From assembly GCA_911728455.2 (NCBI GenBank), contig OU452240.1, positions 7,397,352 through 7,461,351 of the forward strand: 64,000 bases of DNA. Direction: 5' to 3'. Below, one piece after another: positions 1-11,883 of the stretch. A program made the position numbers and the translations under genes. Position 1 is the stretch's first letter. Every line of letters begins with the position of its first letter. The DNA comes from Marthasterias glacialis (lineage: Eukaryota; Echinodermata; Asteroidea; Forcipulatida; Asteriidae). The notes under the pieces are model-generated. The model worked only from the letters and a program-made list of their open reading frames with translations, ran no database searches and was not told where the DNA came from.

Positions 1-270
1 TCTATACAAATACTAGGCTCCCATAAAAAATTGTTTCTCTGACCCAAATGAGCACTTTTTAAATATTTTAAATATTTTCTGTAAACACACTTTGCTTTTT
101 CACTTGTCTTGTACATTTGATTTATACTTTTTTTTATTGTAGAGGTGTTATAATTTTTTTGTTTCTTTGAATCTTTCCTGTTTTAGTTCTGATATTGTAA
201 GTTTAATCAAACATTATAATTTGTTCTATTGTTCTTCTTGTTGTTACTTTTCTTTATTTTTTTTTTACAA

Positions 271-546
271 GGGCCCAATTTCATAGCGCTGCTTAACGGT
301 AAGCATATTTTCATGCTAACTGTAGCAGAAAAATGTGCTTAAGCAGAAGCGTATTTCACAGGTTAGAAAATCAGGCAGCAAGCTTGGGCTTTCACCAAGG
401 ATTTGCATTTTTATGTCATTTTTACTACAGTAAGAACAAGAAGGTCAGCATGCCTTTTCATGTGCTTACGGTTAGCAGTGCTATGAAATGGAAATTGCAC
501 AGTATAAGCACAAAATCATCCGTTAAGCAGCTCTATGAAATTGGCC
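271..546. mobile_element. 276-bp MITE with long terminal inverted repeats
   Basis: The left end begins GGGCCCAATTTCATAGCGCT and the right end reads GCTCTATGAAATTGGCC, so roughly 28 bp at each end pair with one or two mismatches. The interior is full of further GCTTA and TAAGC half-copies. It has no coding capacity. TTTACAA lies just left and GTTTACACAA just right, a possible imperfect 8-bp target duplication of hAT type. Short length, inverted ends and no ORF make it a non-autonomous DNA transposon; the superfamily is inferred only. Confidence 0.75.
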
Positions 547-953
547 GGTTTACACAATTCAAACACCATTCTCCTGTATTTGACATTATAAGTATACACA
601 ATAAGAAGTATGTTTGCAATACACGGAGTAGGCCTACCAGGTTTAGATGGGACTAGATTATGTCCAAAATGTTTTTTAAAAGGCGTTGTTGGGTCCAGGT
701 AACTTGGACTAGTTGCATATGAAAAAGGTCTATTGAGTACTGTTAATGTCATGATCGATTGTCTTTACTGACAGATTAATTCAGGAGTTATCGCATGGGG
801 AGGGGGGGGGTGTGCAAAAATCTTCTCCAGACTGTTTCTCCGAGTCTGACATGTCTGGCAACAATGACCGACCGATCATTGAGGGATAAATTTGCCAAAA
901 AAGTAAGTTTCAATTCAAAAGTTGATGTCTGGTTTTAGAGAACATGGTTCGTT
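547..953. other. Intergenic, no gene seen
   Basis: AT-rich sequence with a G-run near 800. I see no supported gene, RNA or repeat here. Confidence 0.5.
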
Positions 954-1003
954 GGGCCAAAAAGCGGAGGTAGTCCAGCGTATTGGCACAATGTACGGGG
1001 CTA
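954..1003. repeat. 50-bp direct repeat, copy 1
   Basis: Shares AGTCCAGCGTATTGGCACAA and its surroundings, through GGGGCTAC, with 1576-1626 at about 85-90% identity. The copies are about 620 bp apart and the second adjoins a reverse-transcriptase fragment, so both may belong to one decayed retroelement. Confidence 0.6.
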
Positions 1004-1093
1004 CCTGCCAGCCATTCTTCAAAATGCCATCAAAACCTGATGTAAAAAATATATTTGAAAAATGTATGCCTATCCCTAACTATCCCTAGTATA

Positions 1094-1220
1094 GGCAGAG
1101 TTTTCATCTCATTGAGACGAAAACTAATTTTGGGTCTTATTTCGTTTATTATTTAAAAACGATAATACTTCAGGCAGAAATATTTCAAGGAAAGTTTTCT
1201 ACCATCATTATCTTTATCAC
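1094..1220. repeat. 127-bp dispersed repeat with hairpin, copy 1
   Basis: Matches 33202-33328 over about 125 bp with few mismatches, from GAGTTTTC to ATCATTATCTTTAT. The head contains a hairpin with GTTTTCRTCTC and GAGACGAAAAC arms around a 3-base loop. Likely a small non-autonomous element or a conserved element end. Confidence 0.65.
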
Positions 1221-1575
1221 GTGATCCCGCAGCGTTAATACGACTTATTTCAAGTCAGAAAACAGTCGTAACATTAGTAATAAAAATGGCGATTGTAACG
1301 GCAGGGTTGTCACAGGCCCTAAAAATCATCGATTTGGAGGACAGAAAATGTTCGTGAGTACAATTAAATGCATTTAATTACACCATAAACACTTGGAGAA
1401 GACAGTAGGCGAATTTTGAGCAATTCTGTTGAGTCTAAGGCATTTTTTTAACAGAGGTGATTTAAATCCTCCTGACCGTCGCAGTTACTACATATTCCTT
1501 ACTGGGGCGCTAGAGTAGTACGACAGATAATGTCAAAATCTCAAAAAGGAGTACAGCGCCCCAGTTACTGGGTCT

Positions 1576-1626
1576 AGGCCAAGAAGTGGAGGGAGTCCAG
1601 CGTATTGGCACAATGTATGGGGCTAC
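1576..1626. repeat. 50-bp direct repeat, copy 2
   Basis: Second copy of the repeat at 954-1003, lying immediately before the reverse-transcriptase fragment that runs on the opposite strand. Confidence 0.6.
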
Positions 1627-1659
1627 ACCATCCAGCAACAAAACCATGTTGGCTTTCAG

Positions 1660-1895
1660 CTAAAAGGCCATCTGTATACCATTAGACAATACTCTCTCCA
1701 TCAACTTGCTAACCAACGAGGTGAGGGCAATGGGTCCGTAGTTGTAAGTAGGGAACGATTGCCGGACTTAAAAATGGGAGACATATTTGCAAGTTTCCAG
1801 CTTTTCGGAAGTTGGACCTTGGTATTGGTAAGAAAAATCTTGAAAATTGTATGAGGAACGGGAGATAGGAAGTTGTTTATTGCCAAACAGTTAAC
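1660..1895 (-). mobile_element. Non-LTR reverse transcriptase fragment (N-terminal RT region)
   Basis: Read on the minus strand, one frame gives LPKSWKLANMSPIFKSGNRS, the signature found before RT motif 1 of LINE polymerases. A shift at about 1755 moves the continuation into another frame reading GPIALTSLVSKLMERV, the usual next block. So this is about 75 codons of a decayed LINE ORF2 broken by one frameshift. No other RT domain is nearby on this strand. The clade (CR1/Jockey/RTE-like) cannot be fixed from this piece. Confidence 0.7.
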
Positions 1896-2334
1896 AGTTA
1901 ACAGTTCACTCACCCAGAGGCTTGTAGGTGTGACCGCAACCTGAGCTCAGCACTCAGAGCTGCTCACCACAGTTGGTGCCGAGGTAAATGGTGCGCCATG
2001 CAATAATGCAATGCAACACGCAGGTGCACAACAGGTGTGTTTATCCATAAACAATTGACTAGAGTTGCTTTCAGTACGTTCTCACTTTTTGTTTCTCACC
2101 AAAACTTCATTGTTGATTTCGTCAACTTTTATTACATCTTTGACTTTTCGAACAGTAAGTCTGTTTGCAATAAAGTGGGTTGGAGAACGAAGATAGATGG
2201 TAGCAAACGCAAGTAAACGAAAATTGCTGTTGCTTTGTTTTTTCAGCGGAGACTTATAGTTAAGTCTTATAATATGACAGATTTTATGAAAAATGAGGGC
2301 GCTATTTTTGGTAGCCGGCATAGATCTCGCGTAA

Positions 2335-2560
2335 CAGCGGCTACGGACATAATTTTTTGGGGGGTGGGGAGGCGACGGCCGTCCGTCGAAACCACCTTTG
2401 TTTTCGTCAAGATTTTTATTTCTGAGGGTTTTTGGCTATCCGCCGAAACTATACCTTTGTTTTCGTCGAGATTTTTATTTTTATTTTGGGAGGTTAAACT
2501 TCGGCCCTCAGACGAATCACCTTTGTTTTGGTCCTGATTTGGGGTTTACGGCCATCCACC
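2335..2560. repeat. About 60-bp tandem repeat, three degenerate copies
   Basis: The phrase CCTTTGTTTTCG/GG recurs at 2395, 2454 and 2520, each preceded by a CCGYCGAAAC-like block and followed by GATTTTTATTT, giving periods of 59 and 66 bp. Reading frames across it are by-products of the repeat. Confidence 0.6.
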
Positions 2561-3160
2561 GAAAAGTAAAATAAAAAAAATCATAATTCCTGAAATGTGT
2601 ATACATATTTTCTTCTGCCTGGATCATTACTATCTGGACATTTCCTCGAACCCCAACTCGATTGTCGAAAAAGCTGTCAAACTTGTTGACACCAACCACT
2701 CCACGCACGCAAACCACTGCTTTCTACCATGTGAATAATAGAGAAGAGAAAAGACAAATTATAGAGTAACCGGAGAAGGAGGGAGGGTGCGAGTCAGAAG
2801 TAAGTTACTCATTATTTTCAAGAATTATAATTCTTCGAAATTTTGCATTCTTTCTCATTCGTATACTTTCTGCAACAATAAGTACAGACTCACAAAGCAG
2901 TGTGCAAGGAGGAGGAAGGCAGTGACCCTATATTGACTGCTCTTCCTAACCAACACAACCGCCAAAATAACAATTTCAGTTACTGAAACAAAAGGAAATA
3001 CAACAGACTGTACCTGGTTTGACTAATCCTGGTGTTGCTGCAATACGGATCTGCCAAACCGCCCTTCAGCCCTTTTCCACAAATCCAAACCAAAATAATG
3101 AGCACATTTCTTGCAACTTTTCCAATCTGCCGCTTTCATGGTCGCTTATAGAGCCTCCCA
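2561..3160. other. Intergenic, no gene seen
   Basis: Mixed AT-rich DNA with a purine-rich patch near 2740-2790. Nothing recognisable. Confidence 0.45.
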
Positions 3161-3164
3161 GACG

Positions 3165-3925
3165 GAAAGAACTGCCTACCGCAAGGCAGTGTACGCTCCC
3201 CTCTTCTATTCAACGTCTATGCCAATGATCAGCCAATCCATGTCAGCACAGGAAGCTTCATCTACGCCGACGACCTCGCCATAACGGCCCAATCCAGAAA
3301 ATTCATTGAAGTGAAAGACATTGATGGTCTCACTGAGAGGACTAACCTCCTATTACCACACCAACCAATTCCTTCCAAACCCTGCCAAGGCCCAAGACAC
3401 TGTCTCCCACCTGCAGAACAGAGGGATTCAGGTATTCTCACTATCAGGTGGGATAGTGTGGCTCTGAACCATTGCGATAATTCAGTCTACCTCGGTGTGA
3501 CTCTTGACCATACACTGGTACAAAGTGTACATACAGAACATGTACACTCATACACTGACGTACAAAGCCCACATTCTGAATACCAAGGTCAAAGTTAATA
3601 CCAGGAATGCAATCATCAGGAATCTTACCATTCTAAAGTGGGAAGCGGACCCATCTACCATCCGCATGTTCGCTCTGTGTTACTCTGCTGCTGAGTATGC
3701 GTGTCTTGTCAGTGACCCACGCATCAAAACTAGATTGTTTTCTCTAAGAAAGTTGCCGCATCATCACTAGGCGCCTTAAACCAACCAGGAAAGACCAATT
3801 GTATCTACTCATTGGCATCACTCCACCCGACATCAGGATAGCTGTTGCCATTCAGGCAGAACCATCCTCTGCCATCCTCTGTCTGACCACTCACTAGTAA
3901 CCCCCCGTCTGCGATCAAGGAGGAG
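3165..3925 (+). mobile_element. Non-LTR reverse transcriptase fragment (palm to thumb)
   Basis: Across shifting frames the plus strand carries PQGSV (RT motif B) at about 3180, then NVYANDQPIHV and FIYADDLAITAQS (motif C, catalytic YADD) near 3218-3290, followed by VALNHCDNSVYLGVTLD near 3470-3510 (the conserved Y-LG-D block) and NTRNAIIRNLTILKW then LCYSAAEYACLV in the thumb. At least three frameshifts separate these blocks. This is the C-terminal half of a LINE polymerase, inactive as it stands. The order B, C, Y-LG, AEYAC is that of the CR1/Jockey/RTE group; the clade is inference. Confidence 0.8.
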
Positions 3926-4144
3926 TTTCATAACTTCGACCCTACCACTTGAAGATAGCACAACCAACACCCAAACCCGACTCTGGCAAGAACGCCTTGA
4001 TGTCCCAAACAATACTGCATCAGAATTCAAGATCCAAACGACGGAGAGTCTCCCTGGTGGCGCATATACTGAGTAGACCACTTCTAGTGAGAGCCAAACT
4101 CCCCCCCAGGTACAGGCCAACCCCATCCCACACAAAACATACAT

Positions 4145-4561
4145 GGTTGTCGTAATTGCACACTCCCTAGGTGCAAAACCCGTCTGTATATCAAACCCGC
4201 ACTAAAAGTGAAAAGTCATAGCACTGGCCTCACAGTGTTAAGACCATGCTCCCAATGTGACACACCCAATATAGTCTATGTCACATCTTGTAAGAAATGT
4301 GGGCTACAATATGTGGGAGAGACTAAGTCTAAACTTTGTCTTCGCTTTGCTAATCATGTCTCTTCCAGTAAGACCAAGAAACAGTACCCTGTTGCCATTC
4401 ACTTCAACAGTCCTAATCACAGTGTCAAGGATGTTGAACTGACTGTGATAGAGGCGTGTAATGGTGATGACCCACACCGCAAACTCCGAGAATCACACTG
4501 GATTCACCAACTCCGTACAGTCCAACCATTTGGACTTAACATAAACACAGGTGTTAAATAA
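4145..4561 (+). mobile_element. Penelope-like element C-terminus: Cys-rich linker and GIY-YIG endonuclease
   Basis: An open frame starts in a Cys-rich stretch (CRNCTLPRCKT, 4152-4184) and runs to a stop at 4559-4561. It contains IVYVTSCKKCGLQYVGETKS, the GIY-YIG core with Tyr in both YV positions, then an Arg on the following helix (LCLRFANH), an HFNSPNHS block and a WIHQL..VQPFGLN tail. In Penelope-like retroelements this nuclease follows the reverse transcriptase and nicks target DNA. About 120 residues is the usual length of the domain. The RT that should precede it is absent here: the upstream sequence is an unrelated LINE fragment, so this is a 5'-truncated copy. A Penelope-type RT lies at 57.2 kb but need not be the same element. 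Confidence 0.85.
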
Positions 4562-5224
4562 CTTTCATTTACATTTGTGTATATATTCCCTCATTTGTAT
4601 ATTTCCATACAAAGTATACATTTGCAAATGTATACTTGTATCATCCCCTTAGATTTCTTGTTCCCCATTACCCAATACCCAATGTGTCCAATGTTTCTGT
4701 TATTATTTATCAATTCCGCTGGTGGAATTTAGTTTCTGCCATTTTGATTCGGGTATTCACAATTACATCTATAATTAGAGAGCGAGTCCCTTGCAACTGG
4801 TATCTTCTATATCGGTAATTAATCCTGCTCCTTCATGCAAGCCGCATCATCCACAATGCAACTTGCCCCATTGTTCGGTTCAATAATCCCCCTTTTGTAC
4901 TGTCCAACATTGGCCAGCTTGCCCTATTGCCCTATTGCCCTATTTAGTAATCCCCCCCTTTTGTATTGTCCACCACTGGTCACCCCTTTGTCCAAACTGT
5001 TTAACTCTGATTGGTCATTGGCCATCCCTTTGTCTATAATGCCTCTAATTTGATTGGCTATTAAAAGGTGAGTCCAGTAACCAAAAACTAAACGAGCTTC
5101 AAAATTATAATCTTTCTTGTTTTTTAAAAAATGTTTTTGAAGTCATCATGTCATGAGAATTTGTCGCAAGTTTCATCAAAATCGGTTGAAGACTGAAAAA
5201 AGAAGAAGCTTGGTCCTGATTGGG
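4562..5224. other. Gene-free, pyrimidine-rich low complexity
   Basis: Contains repeated CCCTATTG and AATCCCCC(C)TTTTGTA phrases between 4850 and 5040. It may include the terminal repeat of the adjacent Penelope-like element, but I cannot demonstrate that. Confidence 0.4.
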
Positions 5225-5546
5225 TTAACCCTATCAGGACCGGGCTTTTTTGGATGTACGGGAACCAGGGGGCACAAATTCTACATGATGACGTCAAACA
5301 TTTCCAAAAAAAATCGCCACTAGAGGGCGGTTTTGAATGTTTTTTGCCCATTTTTGGTCAAAAATCGTGTTTTCCCCATAACTTCTTCTGTATTTGTCGT
5401 CCGAATGTTTTGAAACTTGGCAAACTTGTACATTTTTACAAGATCAATATAATTTGGTCACTGGAGTCACCTTTGGGTGCGTTATAATCCATTACTTTAT
5501 CCCATTTTTGGGGAAAATGTCCCCCACCGGTCCTGATAGGGTTCAA
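5225..5546. mobile_element. 322-bp MITE, TTAA-type ends
   Basis: The left end TTAACCCTATCAGGACCGG (5225-5243) is matched by the inverted right end CCGGTCCTGATAGGGTTCAA (5527-5546). The ends are about 17 bp and nearly perfect. TTAA at the left edge and TTCAA at the right suggest a TTAA target duplication, as for piggyBac or Kolobok elements. The frames inside encode nothing recognisable. Confidence 0.75.
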
Positions 5547-5759
5547 CACTGAACATTGCATACTAAAGTACAGTTGCGTTTCCACCAATGAAACATTCGG
5601 TCGGAATGATAGCCTCCTGAAACCCGTGAGCACTATGACAACTGTACCACATTATAAACAATCATACAATACGTAATGACACATAAAACCGTAATTACAA
5701 CAACTGGCTTATTGGTCACAGAAGCGCAAAAAAATGTGTGCATTTACTGTCTGACCGAA

Positions 5760-6250
5760 AACAAACTGCCTCATGTAAAACACTGAGGAATATCTGGAGC
5801 TCACCAAAACCAAAGGCTCCCACTCACTTTGGATACAACATTTTCGATCTGAATAAAACATTAAGGACTCCAAATGTAGGATAGACCCTCGAACCCCAAA
5901 AGCTCACATTGGAGAAAATATTCTCGAGCTAAGAAATTAAGGACACACACTGGAGGAAAAACCCTCGAGAGGAAAAACCCTCGAGCCCTAACAGCTCACA
6001 TTGGGGAAAAAATTCTCGAAGTGAATAAAAAAAATAAGGACTCACACTGCAGGATAGAGCCTCGAGCCCATTAACAGAATAAAACCACACTGGAGGAAAG
6101 TACAACTCCCAGTATCCTTGAGCCCACCCGAAAATTAAAGACTCACACTGGAGGAGTTACAAATAACCTGGAGCCCCTGGAAAATAAAGTATCCTCGAGC
6201 CCTAATTAAATTAAAATATCACACTGGCGGAGTTAACCTCGATCCCAAAG
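5760..6250. repeat. Degenerate tandem repeat (CACACTGG ... CCTCGAGCCC)
   Basis: A motif of roughly 55-70 bp made of ACTCACACTGGAGGA followed by a CCTCGAGCCC-like block recurs about seven times, with spacing varied by indels. No coding potential. The irregular spacing indicates an old array. Confidence 0.6.
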
Positions 6251-6270
6251 CTTTAAACAAAACCAGGCGA

Positions 6271-7434
6271 TATAGACCGATTGCACGACCCACGTCACGT
6301 GACACCTTCTGGGTATAAAATGTAAACACACGACGTCCTCCATTGGAAAGTGCGGTACGGTACATGATTATTGTTGCATTTCTTTATTCGATCGAGGCTT
6401 TTCTTTCTCGAAATCTGTGACAAATTTCCAGAGTTTGTAAGAGAGACAGTAAAGACAGTTCCAGCAAGTCTTGAAAATTGTACAAGTAACGTATAAATGT
6501 GCACGATGTGTACACTGCACAACGGAACGTTGAATCGAGATTTTTTTAACTAATTGCCTTTTTTAAAAAGGTTTACAGCTCCATCCTACATGTCATTTTA
6601 CACTTTCTCTTTAATTTGTGTAATTTTATTGTTTGAATGTATTTCGTGATTTTTTTGTTTTGATAGTTTGCTGAAGTTATGTTGAAGGGATTGTCTACCA
6701 CCACTACAAGGCTCTTGTCTGCTAAGTGGCGCGCTACTACGGCGGTGGTTGATCCCCTCGGTATCTCTTATCTAGGTTCTGTTAATTTGTTCCTTTTTTG
6801 TACCACGCATATTGCTATAATATAATGTTTTTATTGAGTGTTTAATCTTTATATTTTTATCTTTGTGAAGCGCCTCGGGACCCTGTTGGGTTAAGGGCGC
6901 TATATAAAAAACGTTTATTATTATTCATTAATGTTAGGCCAGCAGACGACTGCAATCACCACACACTTTTCAACACAAAAATTTCAAAGTTTTGAAACTG
7001 AAATCATCCAAAGAAATTGCTTTCCAAAACTATGTGATTCCTTTTAAATTTTGCTAGGCTAGGTATTAATGCTCACTTTTCCAACGTTGTTTATCCTTTT
7101 TTGTTTACACTGATTTATGCCTACATTACAAAAAAACCAACAGGCGGGTGGCTACATAATAGTCGTCCGACGCCGGCGAAACAAACTTCTTTTTAGTAGA
7201 ATTCTATTAAACTATGAAACAGCTGTGATTTAAATTAATGCCACAACATATCACTATAAATAAAGGGGCTGATTAACTAATTTATCACTTAACAAAAGTA
7301 AAATCGACTGTTTCCGTACTCACTCTGTGTCACGGCATATCTCTTTACACGTATTTAGCCATCAGCTGTATGGCGTTATACCTAGCAGGAGGTCACGTGA
7401 CCGCATGTCAACATTGTTGCGCAATCGGTCTATT
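6271..7434. mobile_element. 1.16-kb element with imperfect inverted ends
   Basis: The left end has ATAGACCGATTGC (6272-6284), shortly followed by CACGTCACGTGAC. The right end carries GTCACGTGAC (7392-7401) and GCAATCGGTCTAT (7421-7433). The two paired motifs occur in mirrored order, so the ends are inverted repeats with internal divergence. There is no transposase frame. A short LINE-like 3' tail at 6865-6930 lies inside. Probably a non-autonomous DNA transposon; the superfamily is unknown. Confidence 0.55.
6865..6930 (+). mobile_element. LINE 3'-end fragment
   Basis: GTGAAGCGCCTCGGGACCCTG, then GGGCGCTATATAAAAAACG and a (TTATTATTA) run, has the layout of the conserved 3' tail of several animal LINE families: a GCGC stem followed by short ATT repeats. 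No coding sequence is attached. Confidence 0.5.
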
Positions 7435-8640
7435 GTTGGAGTGGAGGTGGGAAAATTGTGTTAACCTATGCGTTAGAAGACTGTTATGAAAGTGACAGCT
7501 ACCCGCTAAATAAAACTGCTGCGGCTGAAGCAAGAGACGTGATTGGCTACAAGTGTCAATTTTGCCCAATACGCTGACCCAAATAATAACCCATAAATCA
7601 TATCAGCAATGCCTGACCGTGAAACTTACTTATCCCAGGTCTTACTTTTCCCAGGACACCGTCGACCTGCATGCGTGTATGACTGACTTAAAAATAAGCA
7701 AATGGAGGTCACGGCCGGTGTGGAAGGAGATTCTGTCCGGCAGGAGATTCTGTCCGAGCATACGGCGAATTGTGTACGAACTCCTTCTGATAGCGCCCTC
7801 TTTTGAATAAACTCCTCCAGCCCATGTTATTTTACCGTATGGGGGACACATTACCCGTAGGACAGAATACCCAATGACACCGGCTCGGCACATTGCAACC
7901 ACAATAGCACGTAACCAACCGCTATGTTTATCACTGAGCATAAGGTATTTTATCATTAAAAAATGAACGATAAAAGGAAATAACTATCTATTGCGAAGTG
8001 ATTGACATTATTTGCTTGACAAAATTGATGATTGACAAGGAACAATCTAATATTGATTAAAATTGCTTCAAGTTTCATAATTTGTCTAAATGTTGGATTG
8101 GTTAATTCGTTATAAAGACCCCGCCAGTCTTCTTCACCCTATGAGGCAATGGTGCACATTTTGCATTTGTCAGTATGGATGGTACGCTTTTATTTGCGTA
8201 TTTGCGTATTCAAATGAATACGCTTTATCATGCGCAAAACTTACTGTATTCTTCTTGAAGGTCCTTAGGAGACGGCGTGCCCATAGAGCGAATGATATCC
8301 ACTCAACACACTGTGTGTATCACTACGCATACTACTGAATGTCCCTTTGGTTTAGTTAGCGTTCCACCAATGAGCAATATAAGCAAAAACATGCAAAAAT
8401 CGCAAATAATCTGGGCCAGAAGTACACAACCGAGTACGCAGGTCTGAATTGATGCCTCGACCTGATGCAGAGTACCCCGGAAGAGCCTTATCTGGCTCGA
8501 CGGGGTCAACGAACTTCTTTTTTAAGCACTCTAAGCTAAAAAGCGCGCTTTCGCTGCAAATAAAAGTGTACCACCCACTATAGGGGCAGGGTTAAGTACT
8601 CTTCAACCGTTAAGAGTTACTGATTGGTTGAATTGTTAGA
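7435..8640. other. Intergenic, no supported gene
   Basis: Short open frames on both strands overlap each other between 7550 and 7960, and none shows a recognisable domain. A microrepeat (TTTGCGTATTTGCGTATTC) lies near 8193. The HNMT-like promoter may lie somewhere in 8640-8960 but shows no clear TATA box. Confidence 0.4.
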
Positions 8641-8964
8641 TTTTCACAAAACTAAACCAAATCTGATCCCACCGTGTACATTAAAAATGTTGACTTATGT
8701 TCACACTAAGCTTAAGCAAGTTGGAAAGGGTTGTAGTATCGTCACACTAGGCACTCCATAGAAGTAACTAAAGTTCACCACACACTAAGCCTTCCATACA
8801 AGCAACTGGGATTCCTCAAATGTGTGAGATACAACTGGTTGCGAATTAATATATCACGTTACGTCGTGAATATTTATTCGGTCCGAACGTTAGACCATCA
8901 ACACTTTGCAAATAAACACCAGCATTAGTACAACATTGTCGTGTACAATACTTTCTCACAGTTC

Positions 8965-9193
8965 ATGACAGAAGGGAATACCACTATGGAGACTGATGGG
9001 CTCGTTGGTAGCAGTAAAAAGCGTCTTACCAATGATTTCGACAGGTATCACCAGGCATTCGATTCGTATTGCCGAAATGGCAACAGAAACCAAGCTTTCT
9101 TCAGCTGGATTGACAAACATTTCAATGAGTTGGTCAAGTCAATGGACGTCAACGATACCAACATGATGGCACTAAGTATCGGACCAGGAAAAG
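8965..9193 (+). CDS. HNMT-like methyltransferase, exon 1 of 3
   Basis: First coding exon of a class I SAM-dependent methyltransferase resembling histamine N-methyltransferase (cytosolic, transfers a methyl group from SAM to a small amine). Residues 1-76 plus one base. The order matches the family: a helical N-terminus (FDRYHQAFDSYC, FSWIDKHFNELVKS) and then SAM motif I, LSIGPGKG, at residues 70-77. The exon ends GGAAAAG|GTGTGT, a good donor in phase 1, and exon 2 starts exactly in phase at 33777. An in-frame TAG at 8926 limits the start; ATG 8965 is the first Met, and ATG 8986 has the better Kozak context (A at -3, G at +4), giving 304 or 297 aa against about 292 in vertebrate HNMT. The Glu used for histamine binding near residue 28 of vertebrate HNMT appears as Gln in RYHQAF, so the substrate may differ. 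Confidence 0.85.
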
Positions 9194-11670
9194 GTGTGTA
9201 TGTAGCCTCTATTCGATTCTTGGGTGCCTAATACTTGAATAAATGGACCTGAGTGAACAGTATGTCACAAAACGACTTCGCAAAAAGCAGGTTCTCAGAC
9301 CCTTTTCTCCTTTTAAAAAAAATCCTCGAAAACCAGAAATGTGAAGAAAAAGAATAATTTTATAAAAAAACAACAATAAAAATCAAGTTTAAAGAGAAAA
9401 ATTGTCAAAAAAAAAATCACTATCGCAAGAAAAAAATAGGTGAAAAATAGAAAACAGAAGACGGTCTTGGATTCGAACTGGTAACCTTTGCTAACGTAGT
9501 CTTATCGACGCACGCCATATAATAACTCGATCCAACAGGGTTTCCATGACTCGATATACATTTCCTGAAGTTATAATGGAAACCTTTTGGGAAGGAATAA
9601 TCGCACCGGGTCACCCACATGCACTACCCCCTAGACTGAATTTACACTGACACCAGACATTCTACCAACCCTCGGGTCATCCGCAATGAAAATTTTACGC
9701 TGTGTATCCACAAGCTGTCTTTTAGGACAATAACCCCCTATGCAAGCCCAAAGCTACACTAAACGACCATGTGGGTGAATTGGAGTGCCAGTCAAGACTT
9801 ACTCCTAGAGCTATGAGATTCGTTCCGCTATCGTCTCCACGAACCTCATAGAGTGATATGTACAAAATCATATTCGAAACTTTCTGCCCTTCACGTTTAC
9901 ATGGCTACAGCTCTTTTTAAAATCAGATCTCGCCAAAATTAGGCTCTATGTGTTCTTTCAACTCTCATCAAGCGTTGCACCGGTCCAGAAAATCCGATCT
10001 GCAAACTAAAAGTTGTTAAAAAGTGATAAATTCTCACCGTAATTCAGATCCCATTCAAACAGTATTGCAACCAATGTGGCGGCTGGAGTTGAAAAATTAA
10101 CTGGTATGCGGTGCGCTGGTCCTATGTGCTGGTTCCAAAAATATTTTAAAAAAACCATGTTGCAGTTCTCGCGTTAATTTTGTGGTGAAGTAATAAATGT
10201 TTTTGCAATGAGTTTATTTTATATGCGGGTTCTTTAGTCCCAAAATGTCGTCCTTTTCCTCCCATCCACGATTCAATTTGCATTCACGTGTCCACATCTT
10301 CTATTGCAAGTTAACAAGACTTTGTCTCAAGAGCCATGCAACACAACCTCCATTTAAGTCACATTCTTGTACGAGCTCAATTCTTAGTGGGGGCACATTT
10401 GCTGCCTTGCATTGGCAGTAATTGTCTTCGCCCTGTATGCTTTACAGGTAGAAGCACAATACGAAAATTTCTCAGTGCATGCCTCTTCCCTGGCTCTTTG
10501 AATAACACGAATTATTTCTGATGTTCAACAATAAGAACTGTCATTGTTGGATGGAGTCTTAGTTGCGTAGCTTGTGATTGGACAATGACAGGGTCTTTAC
10601 CGTGCTACGGTCCTGCGAACGTTCAAAACGAAGGAACACTAGTAGGCCAGATTCCCATCGAGCGAGCGTCACCGTTTTATTCCTAACAGACGTCCGGCCC
10701 ACGTTATTGTAACGAAGATTTCTCGTCGAAGACAAGTTCGAGATGGTTCGAGATTTCGGAAAATAATGTATCTAAATTCCAACCGGTCTTCCGGGACAAC
10801 GTATTTGTATAGGATTTTCTGGTTCAGAAGATTGCAATCGCGTAGGTTAGTTAGGTGAACACTCCGTGTGCGTTTGCAGCAGGCGACCGTGCATATGCTC
10901 CGCCAGAGATTTGAAGCTTCTGAACGGCCCAAGGTTATGTGAAGATCTGGTACAGAGCTTCGATATTATTATAGTGAACGTAAAGTTGTTCATGCGATTT
11001 CGCGATTGGCTAGAATTTAATTTCTTCATGCCAAATACATGTACTACAACTACAAGCGTTTCAAGCAACCTTTTATCAGGCTCGGTCGGGTGCTAGATTC
11101 AGAAGTTATCAGCTCCTCACAGCAAAAATGTTATGGATGAGCTAAATGCTATGGATGTCCAGGAGGCCATACTAGCTGTTGATGTGATTTCGTAATTCTC
11201 CAGAAATGATATCAAACAATACAACTATATTATTCTGGAGGATAGGCGAGTTTTATTTTTATATTAACGAGATATCAAATCGACGTTCAAAATGCTTAAC
11301 TGCATGAATTACACGTCATTAGACAAACAGTTTATTCTGCGCTCGATCGTCGTGCCAAAAGTTCATGTGTGCTCCTCAACAAAGACTGCACTCGGTAATA
11401 AAAAGTCGCATCACACACAACATAATGTCAAATATTTTAATATAAAATGACCATAAATGGTAATCATTTAAAACAAACAGCAATGTTTAAAATATTTAAA
11501 ATTTCTTTAAATAACACAAAATACAACCAAAAAGATGTGATATTTAGGATTAATACTATATTATGCAGCAATTGATGTATTTTTGCAGTATTTTGATGTA
11601 TGTATTTTTTCAGATTTTAACTTGCATTTTTGAACAACTGGAAAACCCAGTTTGTCTGTTATATACAGAC
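9194..11670. other. Intron 1 of the HNMT-like gene, 5' part
   Basis: No gene found. A weak minus-strand B-box-like sequence (GTTCGAATCC reversed, near 9468-9480) may be a SINE remnant. Short overlapping frames around 10330-11100 on both strands show no domain. Confidence 0.4.
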
Positions 11671-11793
11671 GGTGGGTTCGAGTTCGTGGGTTCAAATCCC
11701 ACCCGAGTTGCCTGTGGATTTTTCCCACAGGACTCGAAAGCACTGAGTATACAGTGCTTATCACACATCGGTGTAAGGCAAATTGAAATGTAT
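11671..11793 (+). mobile_element. tRNA-derived SINE, 5'-truncated copy
   Basis: Contains a B-box-like GGGTTCAAATCC (11688-11699) and then the body CCCGAGTTGCCTGTGGATTT ... CATCGGTGTAAGGCAAATTG, almost identical to the copy at 11884-12045. The A box and most of the tRNA head are missing. The two copies are head-to-tail about 90 bp apart. Confidence 0.75.
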
Positions 11794-11883
11794 ATTCATT
11801 CCCCCATGCAAATATTAACATCTATCTAATTGTTGTGGTACCTGCCGCTAATAATACTGGATTCGAACTGGCCCCTCGTTACC

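Noticed and set aside
6295-6340. Promoter with CACGTGAC and TATAAAA
   Set aside because: The motifs lie in the inverted end of a transposon-like element and no gene follows.
9463-9520. Possible minus-strand tRNA gene
   Set aside because: Only a B-box-like GTTCGAATCC is present; no acceptor or anticodon stem forms.
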